Positions 22,821 through 34,830 are shown, counted from the stretch's first letter. The stretch: 64,000 nucleotides of DNA from Vespa crabro (GCF_910589235.1 NC_060960.1:978501-1042500), one strand, 5' to 3'. Made by a program: numbers and translations. The notes: a model not told the origin generated them from the letters alone.

Positions 22821-23635
22821 TCACTTATAGGTATGTTCCATTTATATCTCTTCGTTTGGTATACCAGTACTATGCGGTAAGCAGCTTCTGGAGAATTTTT
22901 CAGAAAATTTTTCGCGACAAGTTGGACGCGTTTTCACCTTTAAATATTACTCTCTGTCATCCAAATTCCTGTATTTTCTCGAGCGCGAAAAATATGCGGC
23001 GCGTATACCGAACCGACGGTGGTGGTACCGTCGATATCGATTTCTCGTTTGATATCACTGATAGTATCTTTTATATAAATTTTCTTTGAAAGAATACAGG
23101 AACACATGAAATTTATATATATATTTTTTTATTTTTAATTTTATTGCTTTTCGTCAATTCCGTTGTGGTAGTCGTCATTGTTGTTATTATTGTTTCGATA
23201 GTAGCGATAGTTATTTAGCAGTAAACATTAACGATACGATAAATATCGAAGAGAGAAAATATTTACTTTAGAAAGTCGACGCACTATTAGAAAATGGGCA
23301 CCATTAACGAGCTCTTACGACAGATGTTTCCTATTAATAAATAAATACATCTTAATGAGAAAGTACTTAAATGGATTATAAGTTGTTTCGTACTGACTAG
23401 TAGGAAACGTATAGAGATACTTTTAATCGATCGAACAGACAAACGAACTAACGAACAAATGAACAAACGAACGAACGAACGGTGAGAAGTTTCGGGACGA
23501 ATTAGTGTATACCGTATTATCGCATTGTCAGGGCAAAGCAAAATTAGCTGAATACGGCGAACGGACGGCGGTGTTATTATAACGATCGTCCGGCACCGGC
23601 TTTTAATCGAACTTTAGATTGAAATCGAGAAACAG

Positions 23636-23658
23636 CCCCTTCCCGCCCACCTCCTCCC
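23636..23658 (-). other. G-quadruplex motif on the minus strand
   Basis: Plus-strand runs cccc, ccc, ccc, ccc with spacers of 2, 1 and 7 bases form a compact four-tract motif on the complementary strand. Confidence 0.6.
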
Positions 23659-23912
23659 AAAACGCTCGCCTCGCATTGTCGCACGTTCGATAATAAAACG
23701 AGTTATGCGTAGAGCTAGTAGTAGATATAGTTTGCACGTTAATTCGCTATCGCGCAAGTCTCCGTGTCGAATATCGAAGCGGAAACGCAAATGCGAAATC
23801 GACTCGTGAGTTCAACCTCTGCCCCTCTTTCCCTCTTTTCTCTCCTCTCCTCTCTTCTCCTCTTCGCTCTGCTCTGCTCTTCTATTCTCTCATGTTCCAA
23901 CCGTATCCACAG

Positions 23913-23994
23913 CAAGTAGAAATGGCGCCAGTGCGTCACGCAGTTACTCCAATCGAATCGGATAACACAATGCACGGATATAAATTAAACGCTC
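23913..23994 (+). other. Candidate 82-nt exon
   Basis: A pyrimidine tract of nearly 90 bases (from about 23821) leads to the acceptor gtatccacag (AG at 23911-23912). The 82 bases end at CTC/GTAAGTTC. Only the frame starting with the first base is open throughout (QVEMAPVRHAVTPIESDN and nine more residues), leaving one base over. Joined to the exon at 14 kb, which carries one base, it would hit TAA, so it would be a poison or alternative exon or belong to another transcript. I recognise no protein family. Confidence 0.32.
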
Positions 23995-24159
23995 GTAAGT
24001 TCCTGATGCATACGCCGGGGCTAGCATAAAGAAACGGTGGAGATAAACGTTTATGACGCGACGCCGCTAGCACCGGCAGGCCGTTAATGGAATCGTTAAT
24101 CCGTATATTCTCGCGACTATGAGCCATATAGCGGTACGAATACGAGAGTTATACGCGAG

Positions 24160-27100
24160 CTTTAACGCGTTAAATGCTTCTACTGCGATAATACGCGAAA
24201 GTCCCTTGGGTTGTCAAGTTCCTTTTTCTTTTTCTTTTTTTATTTTCTTTTTCCTTTAAATTTACAATATCATTTCTCATTTCATAAGCTTTTAGGTACC
24301 GCACAGATCTGCTATATTTTTATTGAAGTATGAGAAAACGAACAATATGTGTATAATATGGGAAATCGTTTTTTTCTTTCTCCTTTTTTTTCCAAAAAGA
24401 CGAAGGGACAAAAAATAAATAAATAAAAGAAGAAATATCCACGTCCTTTATTTCGGAAGATTTCTTCGGAAAACTCTCGTGTTATTTCTTTCGACAGAAT
24501 AGCACGGATCGCTGGACCAGCTTTCCCTCCTCTCTCTTTCTCTCTCTCTCTCTCCCTCTCTCTCGCCTATTTATCTGAGAATCCCAAGACAACTTTTTGG
24601 TTGATCAACGCTTGGCAAACGGTCAAACGAGTTCTCTCTCTCTTTCTTTCTCTCTCCATGGATGTGTCCGCGAGTTGTTAAGCCCATTACGACGTTACTG
24701 TACTCTGAACGCGGGACGTTTCGCGTTTCGTTTTTGCGTTGTACAACTTGTGACAAGTAACGATTTTCTAGCTATCATTCTTTCTTCCTCTTTATATTCG
24801 TGTTACTTACAACATTCGTTATTGTACAAAAAATTCGTTTGATCCGTTTGATCCCTTTAAAGATCGTTTTAATCCGACCCTTATACGTTTATGATTATGA
24901 TCCATAAAATATATATTTTACACAGTTGCATTATATTTAATTGATGTAAGTAATCCGAAAATGATAATTAATTTATTATCGTATTATCTACGTATAGTAT
25001 ATGTTTTTCTCTTTTTTCCCCTTTTTTCATTTATAAAATTTGATAAAATTTCTATTAGATGATTGATGCGAATAATTAATAAAAGATAATGAGTTTATCG
25101 ATCCATAAATTCTGTAATATATATAATAATAATAGTAATTTAAATAGATAACATTAATCGTGATTTTCGTGGCGCTCATGAAACTATTTCGCTTCTTAAC
25201 CAAAATTCTATTTTCCTTCGTCTTCTTAGTCTCACTCGAGAGGACGAAGTATTCGAGGTATGCAGTCGATATATATCGTTCTCTTTTCACCAAGGTGCGA
25301 GAGACGTATCTATCCGGAAGGGAAGGTATAAGATGAAATTCTAATCTCTTTTGTGTCGTATACTAATATCTTTTATCTGTTTCTATGGATGTGAATGCGA
25401 ATGCGTTTACGTAAGTATATACGTATATACGTATATCTATACGTTCGTAGATATTTAAATGCTCGAAGAGGTTTCCTTTTCGTTTATCAACGCCCGTTCC
25501 GCGCGATATTCTTTTCTCTTTATGTTTTTTCTTTATTTCTATTTTTTTCTTATGCTTATTCGACGCGTGACTGCAAAAGGAGATACAAATGTTGTTGCGT
25601 CGTCGAGCGTGTCAGCATTGTAAGTGAGTTTTCTACTTGATCGCATCGATTGTATCGAGCGAGAATTTGCTCCTTAAGAGAAGTGAGAGGAGAGAGAGAC
25701 AGAGAGATAGAGAGGCAGATAGAGAGAAAGGGGTTGAAGGGAGAGAAAGAAATAGAAAGAAAGAGAGAGTTAGGAGTTTTTCGTTGCTTTTACAGTTTGT
25801 ATGTCTCTCTTACACACCTATACTCTCATAAACGTGTATGTATTTGTCTATGGTTATGTACATATCTCTCCCACTGATTCACTCACTCGGAAAACGTCGT
25901 TACAAATTTTTTTCCATTGAGGACAAAAAGTGCTCTCTCTCTCTTTCTTTCTCTCTCCATCTCTCTGTCGTTCTCTTCGCCGTAGTCGCTTCCAGGACGC
26001 ACAATCGTTCGTTCCGTCCGGCAATGCTCCGCTTTTCCACTTGGTATTCGCCGTTGCCAGCTTAAATTGCATCACACACGTCATTAAACGTTAAGCACAC
26101 GGAAGAGAAAAATTATACAAATTTTCTCTCTCTCTCTCTCTCTCTCTGTCTTTCTATCTTTTTTCTACTCTCCTTTTCTCTTTCGTTACCGTTCGCTTTT
26201 CAGTTCTGTTTACTTGTTTATTTATTTATCCTTTTCTTTTTTCTTTTTTTTTTCGTTCATTCCCATACACACAACGCACAAGTTTAATCTTTGTTAGAAT
26301 TGCAATAACGAGATTCTTTGTGATTTGACGAGTTTCCTTTTTTTCCCCTTTTCAGTTGATAACGTTGATGATTACATCCGTTCTTCGTACTTTATAAAAA
26401 AAATATACATGTATCTACATGTAAATATATATGTATCTAATCGCGTATCTAGGGAATCGCGAATAAATAGAGATAATCGAGGTATTCGTTAGACTGTATG
26501 ATTTTACTTTGTTAATGATCGCCCACACCAATCATATAGATTTTATGGTGAACCTAATTACTATACATATATAGTGGTTAGCCGCAAGGCGTTACCAGTT
26601 ATACGCTAATATAGGCATCGTTACGAATTAATTAATTTCACATACTGTATTCTATTTATGTCTGTATGTTTGCTTGTGCGTATTTCCTTCTACATACGTT
26701 CCTGGATTTTCTGAATTCCTTTGAAAGCAATCGTTTCATTGATTCTCTTTCAGGATCGCCATGTTTATCTTTGTTATCGATCATATTGATTACCTACCTA
26801 TTTGCAATGCACCTGAACTAACATAAACATCGAGTGAGAGGAAGTAGAAATATGATTTTTATTAAACCAACTGACGCGTGATTCATTTTGTTGAAGGGAT
26901 TGATCACCGAAACTGTATTGTGATAACGTCGCCAGTAGTAGAAACGTATGCTTTTATTAGCGATTTCCTATTTCTATGGTCACAGAAATTGTATGGTGTT
27001 GTAATCGATGGCGGGTTTGGCTCAGTGTGTTTTCGGATAAATTTTTATTGATCGTTTTCATTAATTCGTTTATAACGGTATAACAAAAGCTGATTTTTGA

Positions 27101-27600
27101 AAAATGACCTCAATCTCTCATGAAATGAGTTGAGTTCTTATAAATCGTTGCAAAACGATATAATTTATTTATTATCTATGTTTGAATTATTCGTTGCATT
27201 CAAAATGAATTTTCGAAGAAAAAATATTTAAATAAATAAATCAGTAATAAGAGAAGTTTAGAAAATGGACACCTGACGAGCATTCAAGCACTTTTTTCTG
27301 TTTTTTTTTTTTTTTATTTTTTTAAGAAATCATATACATGATTATTTAACGCAAACTCGTGTCTTCTCGAATAGATTTCTCTCAAAGGATTCGAGAGAAG
27401 TGCTTTCTGCATACTTGTTTATTCATTCGATAATCGAGTCGAATAAAATCATCAATCCAATACCGTCGTATCGACGATATTTTGGAATCCAAGAGAATCT
27501 CTCAACGTATTACCACAGGAACGTTAACGGTTCGAATTTTGTCCAGATCTAGTGCAATGGACTTCGCGGGAATACCTACAATATTAAATTCTTGCAAGGG
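24160..27600. other. Noncoding stretch
   Basis: Contains CT runs (24527-24565, 26125-26148), GA runs (25690-25772), T-rich tracts (24220-24255, 26235-26255, 27300-27325) and AT-rich DNA. Acceptor-like ttttcag sequences at 26355 and ctttcag at 26753 are not followed by a usable donor. I see no gene. Confidence 0.5.
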
Positions 27601-27672
27601 AAATGCATCGTAAAGCGTTGAATGTGGGTCGCGGCCAGTTCGTTAGAGGTATCGGTTATCGGTATTGCGAGA

Positions 27673-27747
27673 AGAGAGTGAGAGAGAAAGAGAGAGAGGG
27701 AGAGAGAAGAGAAAGGGATGAAAAGAGAGAGAGAGAGAGAAAGGGAT

Positions 27748-27794
<47 letters not shown>

Positions 27795-27834
27795 GATGGA
27801 AAGAGAGGGGGGAGAGAGAGAGAAAGGGATGGAA

Positions 27835-27865
<31 letters not shown>

Positions 27866-27870
27866 TGGAA

Positions 27871-27921
<51 letters not shown>

Positions 27922-28074
27922 AAGGGATGGAAAGAGAGGGAGGGAGAGAGAGAAAGGGATGGAAAGAGAGAGAAAAAAGAGCTTGATAACGTTCGAAAAT
28001 TACAAAACGTATAATGCAGCGATGAGAAAAAGCATCTAAAGAAAAAAAAAGAAAGAGAGAGAGAGAAAGTGATA

Positions 28075-28120
<46 letters not shown>

Positions 28121-28273
28121 AAGGGATGGAAAGAGAGGGAGGGAGAGAGAGAAAGGGATGGAAAGAGAGAGAAAAAAGAGCTTGATAACGTTCGAAAATT
28201 ACAAAACGTATAATGCAGCGATGAGAAAAAGCATCTAAAGAAAAAAAAAGAAAGAGAGAGAGAGAAAGTGATA

Positions 28274-28317
<44 letters not shown>

Positions 28318-28345
28318 GATAGAGGGAGAGAGAGAGAGAGAGAAA
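27673..28345 (+). repeat. GA-rich satellite-like complex
   Basis: Some 670 bases of almost only purines on the plus strand, built from GA runs and the recurrent unit gaaagggatggaaagagag. All frames read as Arg/Glu repeats and are artefacts. Confidence 0.97.
27890..28288 (+). repeat. 199-bp tandem duplication
   Basis: The sequence around gcttgataacgttcgaaaat starts at 27981 and again at 28180. The landmarks gatagagaaaggg and gtgatagaggg are also offset by exactly 199 bases. The unique core appears identical in both copies, so the duplication is recent. Confidence 0.95.
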
Positions 28346-28561
28346 GAGAAGTTTTACAATTGAGTATTATTCCAAAAGTACTGTTCCAAGCAGTACTTAC
28401 ATCTCTGGTAAAGGCGTCTATTCAGAAAATCGAACATAAATATCCTTAGACATTACTCGCGTCCAACGTTGGCCCATGCTACAAAAGCCTCTTTAAGGCG
28501 CACCGAATACAAAAGAGATTCTCGAGCGACCGCGAAATATGCATCGTTCTTTCGTGATATC

Positions 28562-28563
28562 TT

Positions 28564-28594
<31 letters not shown>

Positions 28595-28625
28595 TTTTCT
28601 CTATCTATCTATCTATTTCTATCTC
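28562..28625. repeat. (CT)n / (CTAT)n repeat
   Basis: CT run followed by ctatctatctat. Confidence 0.9.
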
Positions 28626-28881
28626 TATTTCTCTTTGATCTTGTCTATATATATATATGTATCTCTTTCTTTTTTCCTGTATGCTCCTAGGGTCATCGTT
28701 CGTTGAAAACTCGTAGAACCATTCACGAAAAATTCGATTCATTTGAAAGACTACCATCTTGTCCACTATGTGTTCTTTCTTTCTTTCTTTCTTTCCTCCT
28801 TTTTTCCTTTCTTTCTTTTTTTCTTGCTTTGTATCCATACACCCATTCCATACCATTTCAGCCCATCTCAGCTCAGTTCAA

Positions 28882-28910
28882 CCCACCCCACCTTACCCAC
28901 CCACTCACCC
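28882..28910 (-). other. G-quadruplex motif on the minus strand
   Basis: Five plus-strand C-runs (ccc, cccc, ccc, ccc, ccc) with spacers of 1, 6, 1 and 5 bases. The flanks are CTTT/CCTT repeats (28780-28825, 28930-28975). Confidence 0.6.
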
Positions 28911-28984
28911 ATCCATCTGTCTCAATCTTTTCTTTTCTTTTCTTTCCTTTTCCTTCCTTTTCTTTTCTTTCTTTCATGGGGATA

Positions 28985-29275
28985 CGTAGCTATCGCAATT
29001 AGTCGAGGCGTACGTTAACAATGGGCTGCGTTTATTGGATTCCTCCGAGCGCAATCGTGCGGTTTGGAAAAAGATTGCGAGTCTGGCTTGCTTTTCTTCA
29101 GGCGTTGGAACCGCTTGAAAAGGAACGAGGGAGGACTTTGGTTCGACTCGAACGAATCGAGGAAAAAGAATCGTGCTGTTTCCTTTAAAGATGTCGATCG
29201 TTTCGAGCGAGAAAGAAAGAAGGAACGTGGAGAGAGAAGAAGTAGGAAGGAGTAGAGAGCAGGGGGGAGTCAATG
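28985..29275. other. CG-containing single-copy block
   Basis: Open in a plus frame (29064-29255) and a minus frame (28974-29273), neither resembling a known family. An acceptor-like ttttcttcag (AG at 29099-29100) has no clear donor behind it. Confidence 0.3.
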
Positions 29276-29379
29276 TCGGCGGTAGGTTGGGTGGTTGAAC
29301 GATCTAATCGATTTTATTTTATGAGCTTTCGGAGAAAAAGAGAGATAGACGTGTAGAAAGTAAAGAGAAGTAGTGAAAG

Positions 29380-29389
29380 AGAGGAAGAG

Positions 29390-29439
<50 letters not shown>

Positions 29440-29450
29440 TGAGAGAGAGA
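29380..29450 (+). repeat. (GA)n microsatellite
   Basis: GA/GAAA run. Confidence 0.95.
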
Positions 29451-29807
29451 AGCACGCGATATTGTATATTTTACATTTATAATTGATTTTAACGTGAACG
29501 ATGCAATCGACATAATTTCCTCGTTCGTTAATGAGAAGAGTAGGAGGAGGAAGAGGAAAAGGAAGAGAAGAGGGCGATGGAAAAAAGAGGAATAGCAAAT
29601 GCAACGATCCGATCGAAATATTGAACTAAAAAAGTGGCGTTAGCTAACATTTGAAAGAAACGATCGATAAGCTAATAGTCTGATTAGCTCGAAATCAGTT
29701 CCATTTCGATTTAATTCTTTTAACGGGATAACTGGCGCAAAGGGAGAAAGTAGGAGGTTACCTATCCCATTAATGTGATTCTTTTTTTACGGTTTGGGAC
29801 ATATAAA

Positions 29808-29846
29808 GAGAGAGAGAGAGTGAGAGAGAGAAAGAGAGAGAGAGAA

Positions 29847-29889
<43 letters not shown>
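29808..29889 (+). repeat. (GA)n microsatellite
   Basis: GA run with GAAA and GTGA interruptions. Confidence 0.95.
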
Positions 29890-29892
<3 letters not shown>

Positions 29893-30158
29893 CTCTTCCG
29901 TTTTCCATATACGAAAAAAGGGTGCAAGCCATTTCGATCGATTATTCGCAAATTCACTTACTCCAAAGAAATTGTCTCCCGTTTGTTTCCGATAATCGGA
30001 ATTCCACCGGATAGGTAGGTATTTCAATATCAGGATTCTCGGCTGCGTTGTGGTGGCGATCTCGGCTCTGTATCGTTACGGATAAACCGATGGAATCTTA
30101 CGGATGAACCGATGGAAAAGGAAAAAAAGATAAATCCTAAAGGATAGAATGAAATAGA

Positions 30159-30322
30159 ATAGGATAGGATAGGATAGGGTGGATGGATTGATCGATGGAT
30201 GGATGGATGGATGGATGGATGGATTGATGGATAGATGGATGGAAGGATGGATGGATGGATAGATGGATGGATGGATGGATGAATGGATGAATGGATGGAT
30301 GGATGGATGGATGGATGGATGG
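30159..30322 (+). repeat. (GGAT)n tetranucleotide repeat
   Basis: About 160 bases of ggatggat with aggat units at the left. The minus strand reads as a Pro-Ser-Ile-His repeat, an artefact. Confidence 0.97.
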
Positions 30323-30714
30323 AAAAACGTGAACAAGGAATTCGAATTCGTCGAAATTTCGTCTTTTTCATATAAAATCAAGTATGTATTTGTTTTTTAT
30401 TTTCCCTCCTCCTCCCTCTTTCTCACCCTGTCAACTCATCTCATTCTTTCTTTCTCTTTTTCTATCTCTTTTTTCTTTTTCTTCTTTTTATCCTCCCAGA
30501 AGAAGAACATCCATGATGGATTCCATTATCGGATATGCAACTCAATGCGGTCAGAAGGAGTTAAAAATCTGGTTCCATTCAAACGTGTGATGCGCATATA
30601 TATATGTGTGTGTATGTAGGCAGGTACGTTTAGACGAAGCTATTCGTTGCAATTAGCGAACTCCGTAACCGTACGGTTTAGCAATCGAAGTGCGTTTATT
30701 GGATTTTTCTTCTC

Positions 30715-30765
30715 TCTCTCTCTCTTTCTCTCTCTCTCTTTCTCTCTTTCTCTCTTTCTCTCTTG
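30715..30765. repeat. (CT)n / (CTTT)n repeat
   Basis: CT runs with TTT interruptions. Confidence 0.9.
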
Positions 30766-30870
30766 AAAAAGATTCCGAGCTCGGTTTTCCTTTCTGTTCG
30801 ACGTTCGCCACCGATCATTGAAAAGAAAAAGAAGAAACTTGTACTAGGACGAAGTCGATGTGCCAGGAAA

Positions 30871-30894
30871 GGGAAGGGAGGCGAGGGGAAGGGG
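30871..30894 (+). other. G-quadruplex motif
   Basis: Runs ggg, ggg, gggg, gggg with spacers of 2, 6 and 2 bases in a purine-rich stretch. Confidence 0.6.
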
Positions 30895-30974
30895 TTTGGT
30901 AGGAAAAAGGGAGGTTAAAGTAACGTGGCCGAGAGAGGATCGAACCGGACGAAACGAGGATGAAAAGCAAAGGC

Positions 30975-30978
<4 letters not shown>

Positions 30979-31025
<47 letters not shown>
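30979..31025 (+). repeat. (GA)n microsatellite
   Basis: Pure GA run. Confidence 0.97.
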
Positions 31026-31030
<5 letters not shown>

Positions 31031-31429
31031 TTGTGGGATCGGAGGTAAGGAGAAAAAGGTAAACGCGATATTTTTACCGCCTCCATATATAAAGTGGGTT
31101 ACGATCAATTGAACTCGGACGATATCGAGAGGTACCGATGGAACCTTTGGCTATATCGCTTCTGGATGTTACGTGATGGTGAAGGAGAGAGAAAGAAAGA
31201 GAGAGAGAGGGGGAGGGATAAAGATAGAGAGATAGAAAGAAAGTAGAAGGAGAAGAATGAAAGAAAAGTAATACTATACGAGCCTTAAAATACGTCCTTA
31301 TCATATTGGCCAAGTATATTAGGTAATCTTTTGGAATAAAAGGAGCTTTCTCGGCGGAGAGCTTACATTTTTCTTTTTCCTTATTTCTTTTTCTTTTTCG
31401 CGAAGGTACGAGACAAAAGAATGCAATTC

Positions 31430-31640
31430 CCTCTTCTCTTTCTCTCTTTCTTTCTCTTCTCTGTCTCTCTCTCTCTCTCTGTCTCTCCCTCTTTCTCTCT
31501 TTCTCTATCTCACTCTGTTTCTTTTTCTCTCTTTCTCTCTTTCTCTCTCTTCTATCGAGTCACTAGTTCACGTAGAGTGAACGCACCCTGTCAAAAAGCG
31601 GCGTGAGAGAGGAAGAGAGAGAGAGGGAGAGAGAGAGACT
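31430..31640. repeat. CT/CTTT tract facing a GA tract
   Basis: CT-rich 31430-31550 is followed after 50 bases by GA-rich 31600-31640, giving an imperfect inverted arrangement. Confidence 0.85.
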
Positions 31641-31926
31641 CGTTCGTGAAGTATTAGCAGGTCGAGTAGAAAAGAAATAGTAGACCGTTTTCCTTTTTCT
31701 TTTGCTCCATTTTTATCTTTTCTTTTTTTTTTGTTTTCTCTTGTCGTCCTCGTCGCGCTCGAGATCCTTTTGAAGATTCTTACCATCTCTATTCTTTTCA
31801 CGAAGGGGAAAAGAGAATGTATCGTCGCGTTACTCGTTCTTTCGTCCACGCGTTAATTTGCGTTTTCGTCGCGCCTCGTCGAGGAAAATAACTCTATAGA
31901 GTGGAAAATGCGGGAAGGAAGAGGAT

Positions 31927-31930
<4 letters not shown>

Positions 31931-31978
<48 letters not shown>
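31931..31978 (+). repeat. (GA)n microsatellite
   Basis: Pure GA run. The adjacent 31985-32130 is CG-containing and carries a donor-like AAG/GTAAGA at 32081/32082 without a good acceptor. Confidence 0.95.
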
Positions 31979-31980
<2 letters not shown>

Positions 31981-32351
31981 GGAAGAGTAGACTAGATTAG
32001 ACGATCGTTCGCCTGCACCAATGAGATACAGCGAGACTCTGTAGGGACGTAATGGCCCGGAGGGATTTACCCTTAGCGAAGGTAAGACGAAGACGAGAAT
32101 GTGGACGATGAGGATGAGGACAACTATGCTTCGGGAATGACTTTGTTCCTTATGCTAGAAAACTGCACCGATTGCATTCGTTATTTGTTTTTTCTTTCTT
32201 TTTTTTCTTTATTTTTTTTTCTTTATTTCTGTAACATCATACGAACGTTTCTTCGTTTGGTATTTAAAGTGAAATGACGTTAGAAGGAAGAATCAGCTGT
32301 TTTTTCATTCGATTATAATAATAATCGATAAGATTGAACGTTAGAATTATC

Positions 32352-32352
<1 letters not shown>

Positions 32353-32414
<62 letters not shown>
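32353..32414. repeat. (AAT)n microsatellite
   Basis: About 60 bases of aataat triplets, followed by inverted tta triplets to 32460. Confidence 0.97.
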
Positions 32415-32416
<2 letters not shown>

Positions 32417-32503
32417 TTTATTATTTTTTATAATTATAATAAATGTTATTATTATTATTATCAAGGAGAAAATATTAATATTTATAAATAATAATTACAA
32501 ATT

Positions 32504-32710
32504 GATGGTTAGGCTAAAATTTTTCTAGGTTGATCAAAAGTTCAATTTGTTGATTATAAAAATCAATTGGATATACTTTTTTTGAGACTTCTTTAACTAT
32601 TTTTTTCTTTCAGATTGATACAAGTTAGGCTTAGTAGTTTTATAATATGAAAAAATATTTTGCCTAATCGATTTTTAAAATTACTTAGGAATTTTTGGCC
32701 CAGTCCTTAT
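32504..32710. mobile_element. Short TIR element (family 1, copy A)
   Basis: The left end (gatggttaggctaaaatttt) and the reverse complement of the right end (aaggactgggccaaaaattc) match as diverged terminal inverted repeats. The interior motif ctttcagattgataca and the right part (gcctaa ... gatttttaaaatta cttagga) align with copy B at 39491-39751. It has no coding capacity. Confidence 0.55.
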
Positions 32711-32999
32711 TTCTAAACCAGAGATGATCGATAGTTTTGCTTTATTGGTTAATAAAAGACAAGAAATAAGTAAAAACATATTCAATATATTACAAAATAT
32801 TTAGCTATTGAGTTGCATTAGCAATACAATATCCTGCGATGTTTTGCGGTATATCTTATTCCAAAAAAAAAAAAATAAAATAGAAGAAATAGAAAAAAGA
32901 AATTTATATGATTAGTCGAATATAAATATATGATAAAAAAGTATAATGCCTCTTGATCGAATATGCGATGAAATTTTAAGTAAAAATTTTTACCGGAAC

Positions 33000-34260
33000 G
33001 ATCGGTTAAAGGCAATCGTTTCGACTGGTTAAATCTAGCATTAATATTATTACATCTAAATAAATGAAAACTATAATGAAAAAGACAATCATTCCGTTGT
33101 AATTGAAATTCCAGATCGTTTCATTGTGTTGTTACATAGCGATTTTAATTTTTAATATTTTTCGTACGTTATCGCATAAAGGAAATAACACTGTGCCCAT
33201 TTATTTAAATTTTAACGCAAAAAAGAATTCATCAAAGGAAATAGGAGAGATGTAGAGTAATAGATAGATCGAGAAGAGCGATAAAGAGGGTATGTCGATT
33301 TATCTGGAACAAAAAAAAATTTGTCTCACTCCCGTGGACTCATCTCTGTCTATTCTATTCTACATATCGCAGATATCGTTTCGGAGAGATTTTCGTATTG
33401 TACGATGACACACAGTATGTATGTATATAATTGGAATCGTCGGGAGAATAATCGACGTGGACGAGTGGGCAAGAGTGTCAGCCGAGATTTACCCTGTCGG
33501 ATCGTGGTTAATTGCACTCGACAGAGTTTGAATTCGGCGAACTTTTATTCGTACGATATAGGTACATACGATGTGTCTTCCCATATAGTTATGGTTGATA
33601 TAGAGTGCCAACGTATATACAGAATGTCCCAACGAAAAGTGTCCACCAGGATTATTATAAAATTTAGTGATCTTTTTCTTCTTTTTCCTTTTTTTTTTGA
33701 GCCACTCCAAGAAAGATCATTGTTGTTTTCGAGGGGAAACGAGTACTTGTCATAAATTCATTCGCTTTAGGCTAAATATCCTAAGAGGAACTGACAACCT
33801 TAAAAATCATAAACAGCAAGAAGGGTCAAGCTATTATCAAAAAGTTATGTCATTATCAAAGTTATGTCATTATTAGGGTCTTCTAATTCTTTTTACAATA
33901 ATGTTATTATTATTTTTTTTTTTTAATTTTGAACGAATAGCATCTGCGAAAACGCGTGTTTCGAAGTTTCAGATACAATAGCAATACAAATTCAATTATG
34001 AAAACAATTTTTTTTTTTATTAAATGTTGAATTTATTTAACGCCAATCTCTATGCAGTAATAAAAAGTATTTGCTCAATGATACGTCGAACATTTTGCAA
34101 TTATATTCAGTATAATCTGATGATATAATCTGATGATAATGTGCGAGTCTCGTATCTTGTATAATATTTTTTGTCGAATATTTTTTACCAAATAACGTGA
34201 TCGAAGAGTCGTACCTTGATTTACTCGAAAACTATATATTTATACATTGATCGCGTAAAA
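33000..34260. other. AT-rich noncoding stretch with isolated TIR-like end
   Basis: The open frame 33321-33755 shows no recognisable family. At 33614-33640, tatacagaatgtcccaacga resembles the TACAG..TGTCCC ends of insect DNA transposons, but no partner end is visible nearby. A short direct duplication (aaagttatgtcattat) lies at 33839-33875. Confidence 0.4.
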
Positions 34261-34289
34261 AATGAAAATAATGAGAATATGGCGGAATA

Positions 34290-34830
34290 AGCGTTTGTTC
34301 AATACAATGGAACTTCTCTATATTGTGCAGCTCGAATACCGCAGTTTCTAAACCGGCATTTTTCCGATCATCCGAACTCTTGGATTTTTATTTTCTATGA
34401 AGATATTCAAAATCCCGAATATATACTACTCCACCGACTTCAAGAGAAGAACTTTGGCAACGACATATAGATAGTCGAAGAATCCCATCAGATTTCACCG
34501 AATTTACTGTAAAATATTCGACATACCACTAAGAACAAATACTTTATTATTGCATCGAAATCGGCGATACAGATTAAAAACATTTTAAAAAATAAAAGTT
34601 ATTTTGAAGTTATTGAATGTGCATTTTATTTTATTAGAAACTGTTGATTCATAATTAAAATAAAATAGTATCATTGTAAGGAGTATTAAAAGATCTTTCA
34701 AATGATACGCTACTTGACCCCTGTTGCCATATAAAATTTTTCGGAGCAGGGGTTGTCATCCTCCTTAGAATTATTAGTGCTAAGTGAGTGAATTTATGAT
34801 AAGAATCTTTCCTTTTTCCGAAAACAAAAC
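34290..34830. mobile_element. Possible decayed DNA-transposon remnant
   Basis: caatacaatggaacttctct at about 34299-34318, followed by gaataccgc and atccgaactcttgga, recalls pogo/Tigger-type ends (CAGTGGAACCTC then a CG-containing repeat). A hairpin (ACCCCTG at 34717-34723 with CAGGGGT at 34747-34753) follows. No transposase frame is left. This is a weak resemblance call. Confidence 0.22.

Larger units (their letters stand above)
23550..24160. other. CpG-rich single-copy block
   Basis: This is the longest CG-containing stretch of the intron apart from the pyrimidine tract inside it. It contains a minus-strand quadruplex motif (23636-23658), a candidate exon (23913-23994) and homeodomain-type cores (ccgttaatgg and gttaatccg around 24082-24103). 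It could be a conserved enhancer or an alternative exon with its flanks. Confidence 0.35.

Noticed and set aside
22502..23089. 195-codon plus frame, the longest in the window
   Set aside because: Mostly Leu/Ser/Phe from CT and TA repeats. The complex last part has no recognisable motif and no splice context.
27603..27986. 127-codon Arg/Glu-rich frame
   Set aside because: Pure translation of the GA satellite-like tract.
32264..32464. Minus-strand poly-Tyr frame
   Set aside because: Translation of the AAT triplet array.
33321..33755. 144-codon plus frame without strong repeat content
   Set aside because: No similarity I recognise, no ATG context or splice sites, and it runs into a TIR-like transposon end and a T-rich tract.
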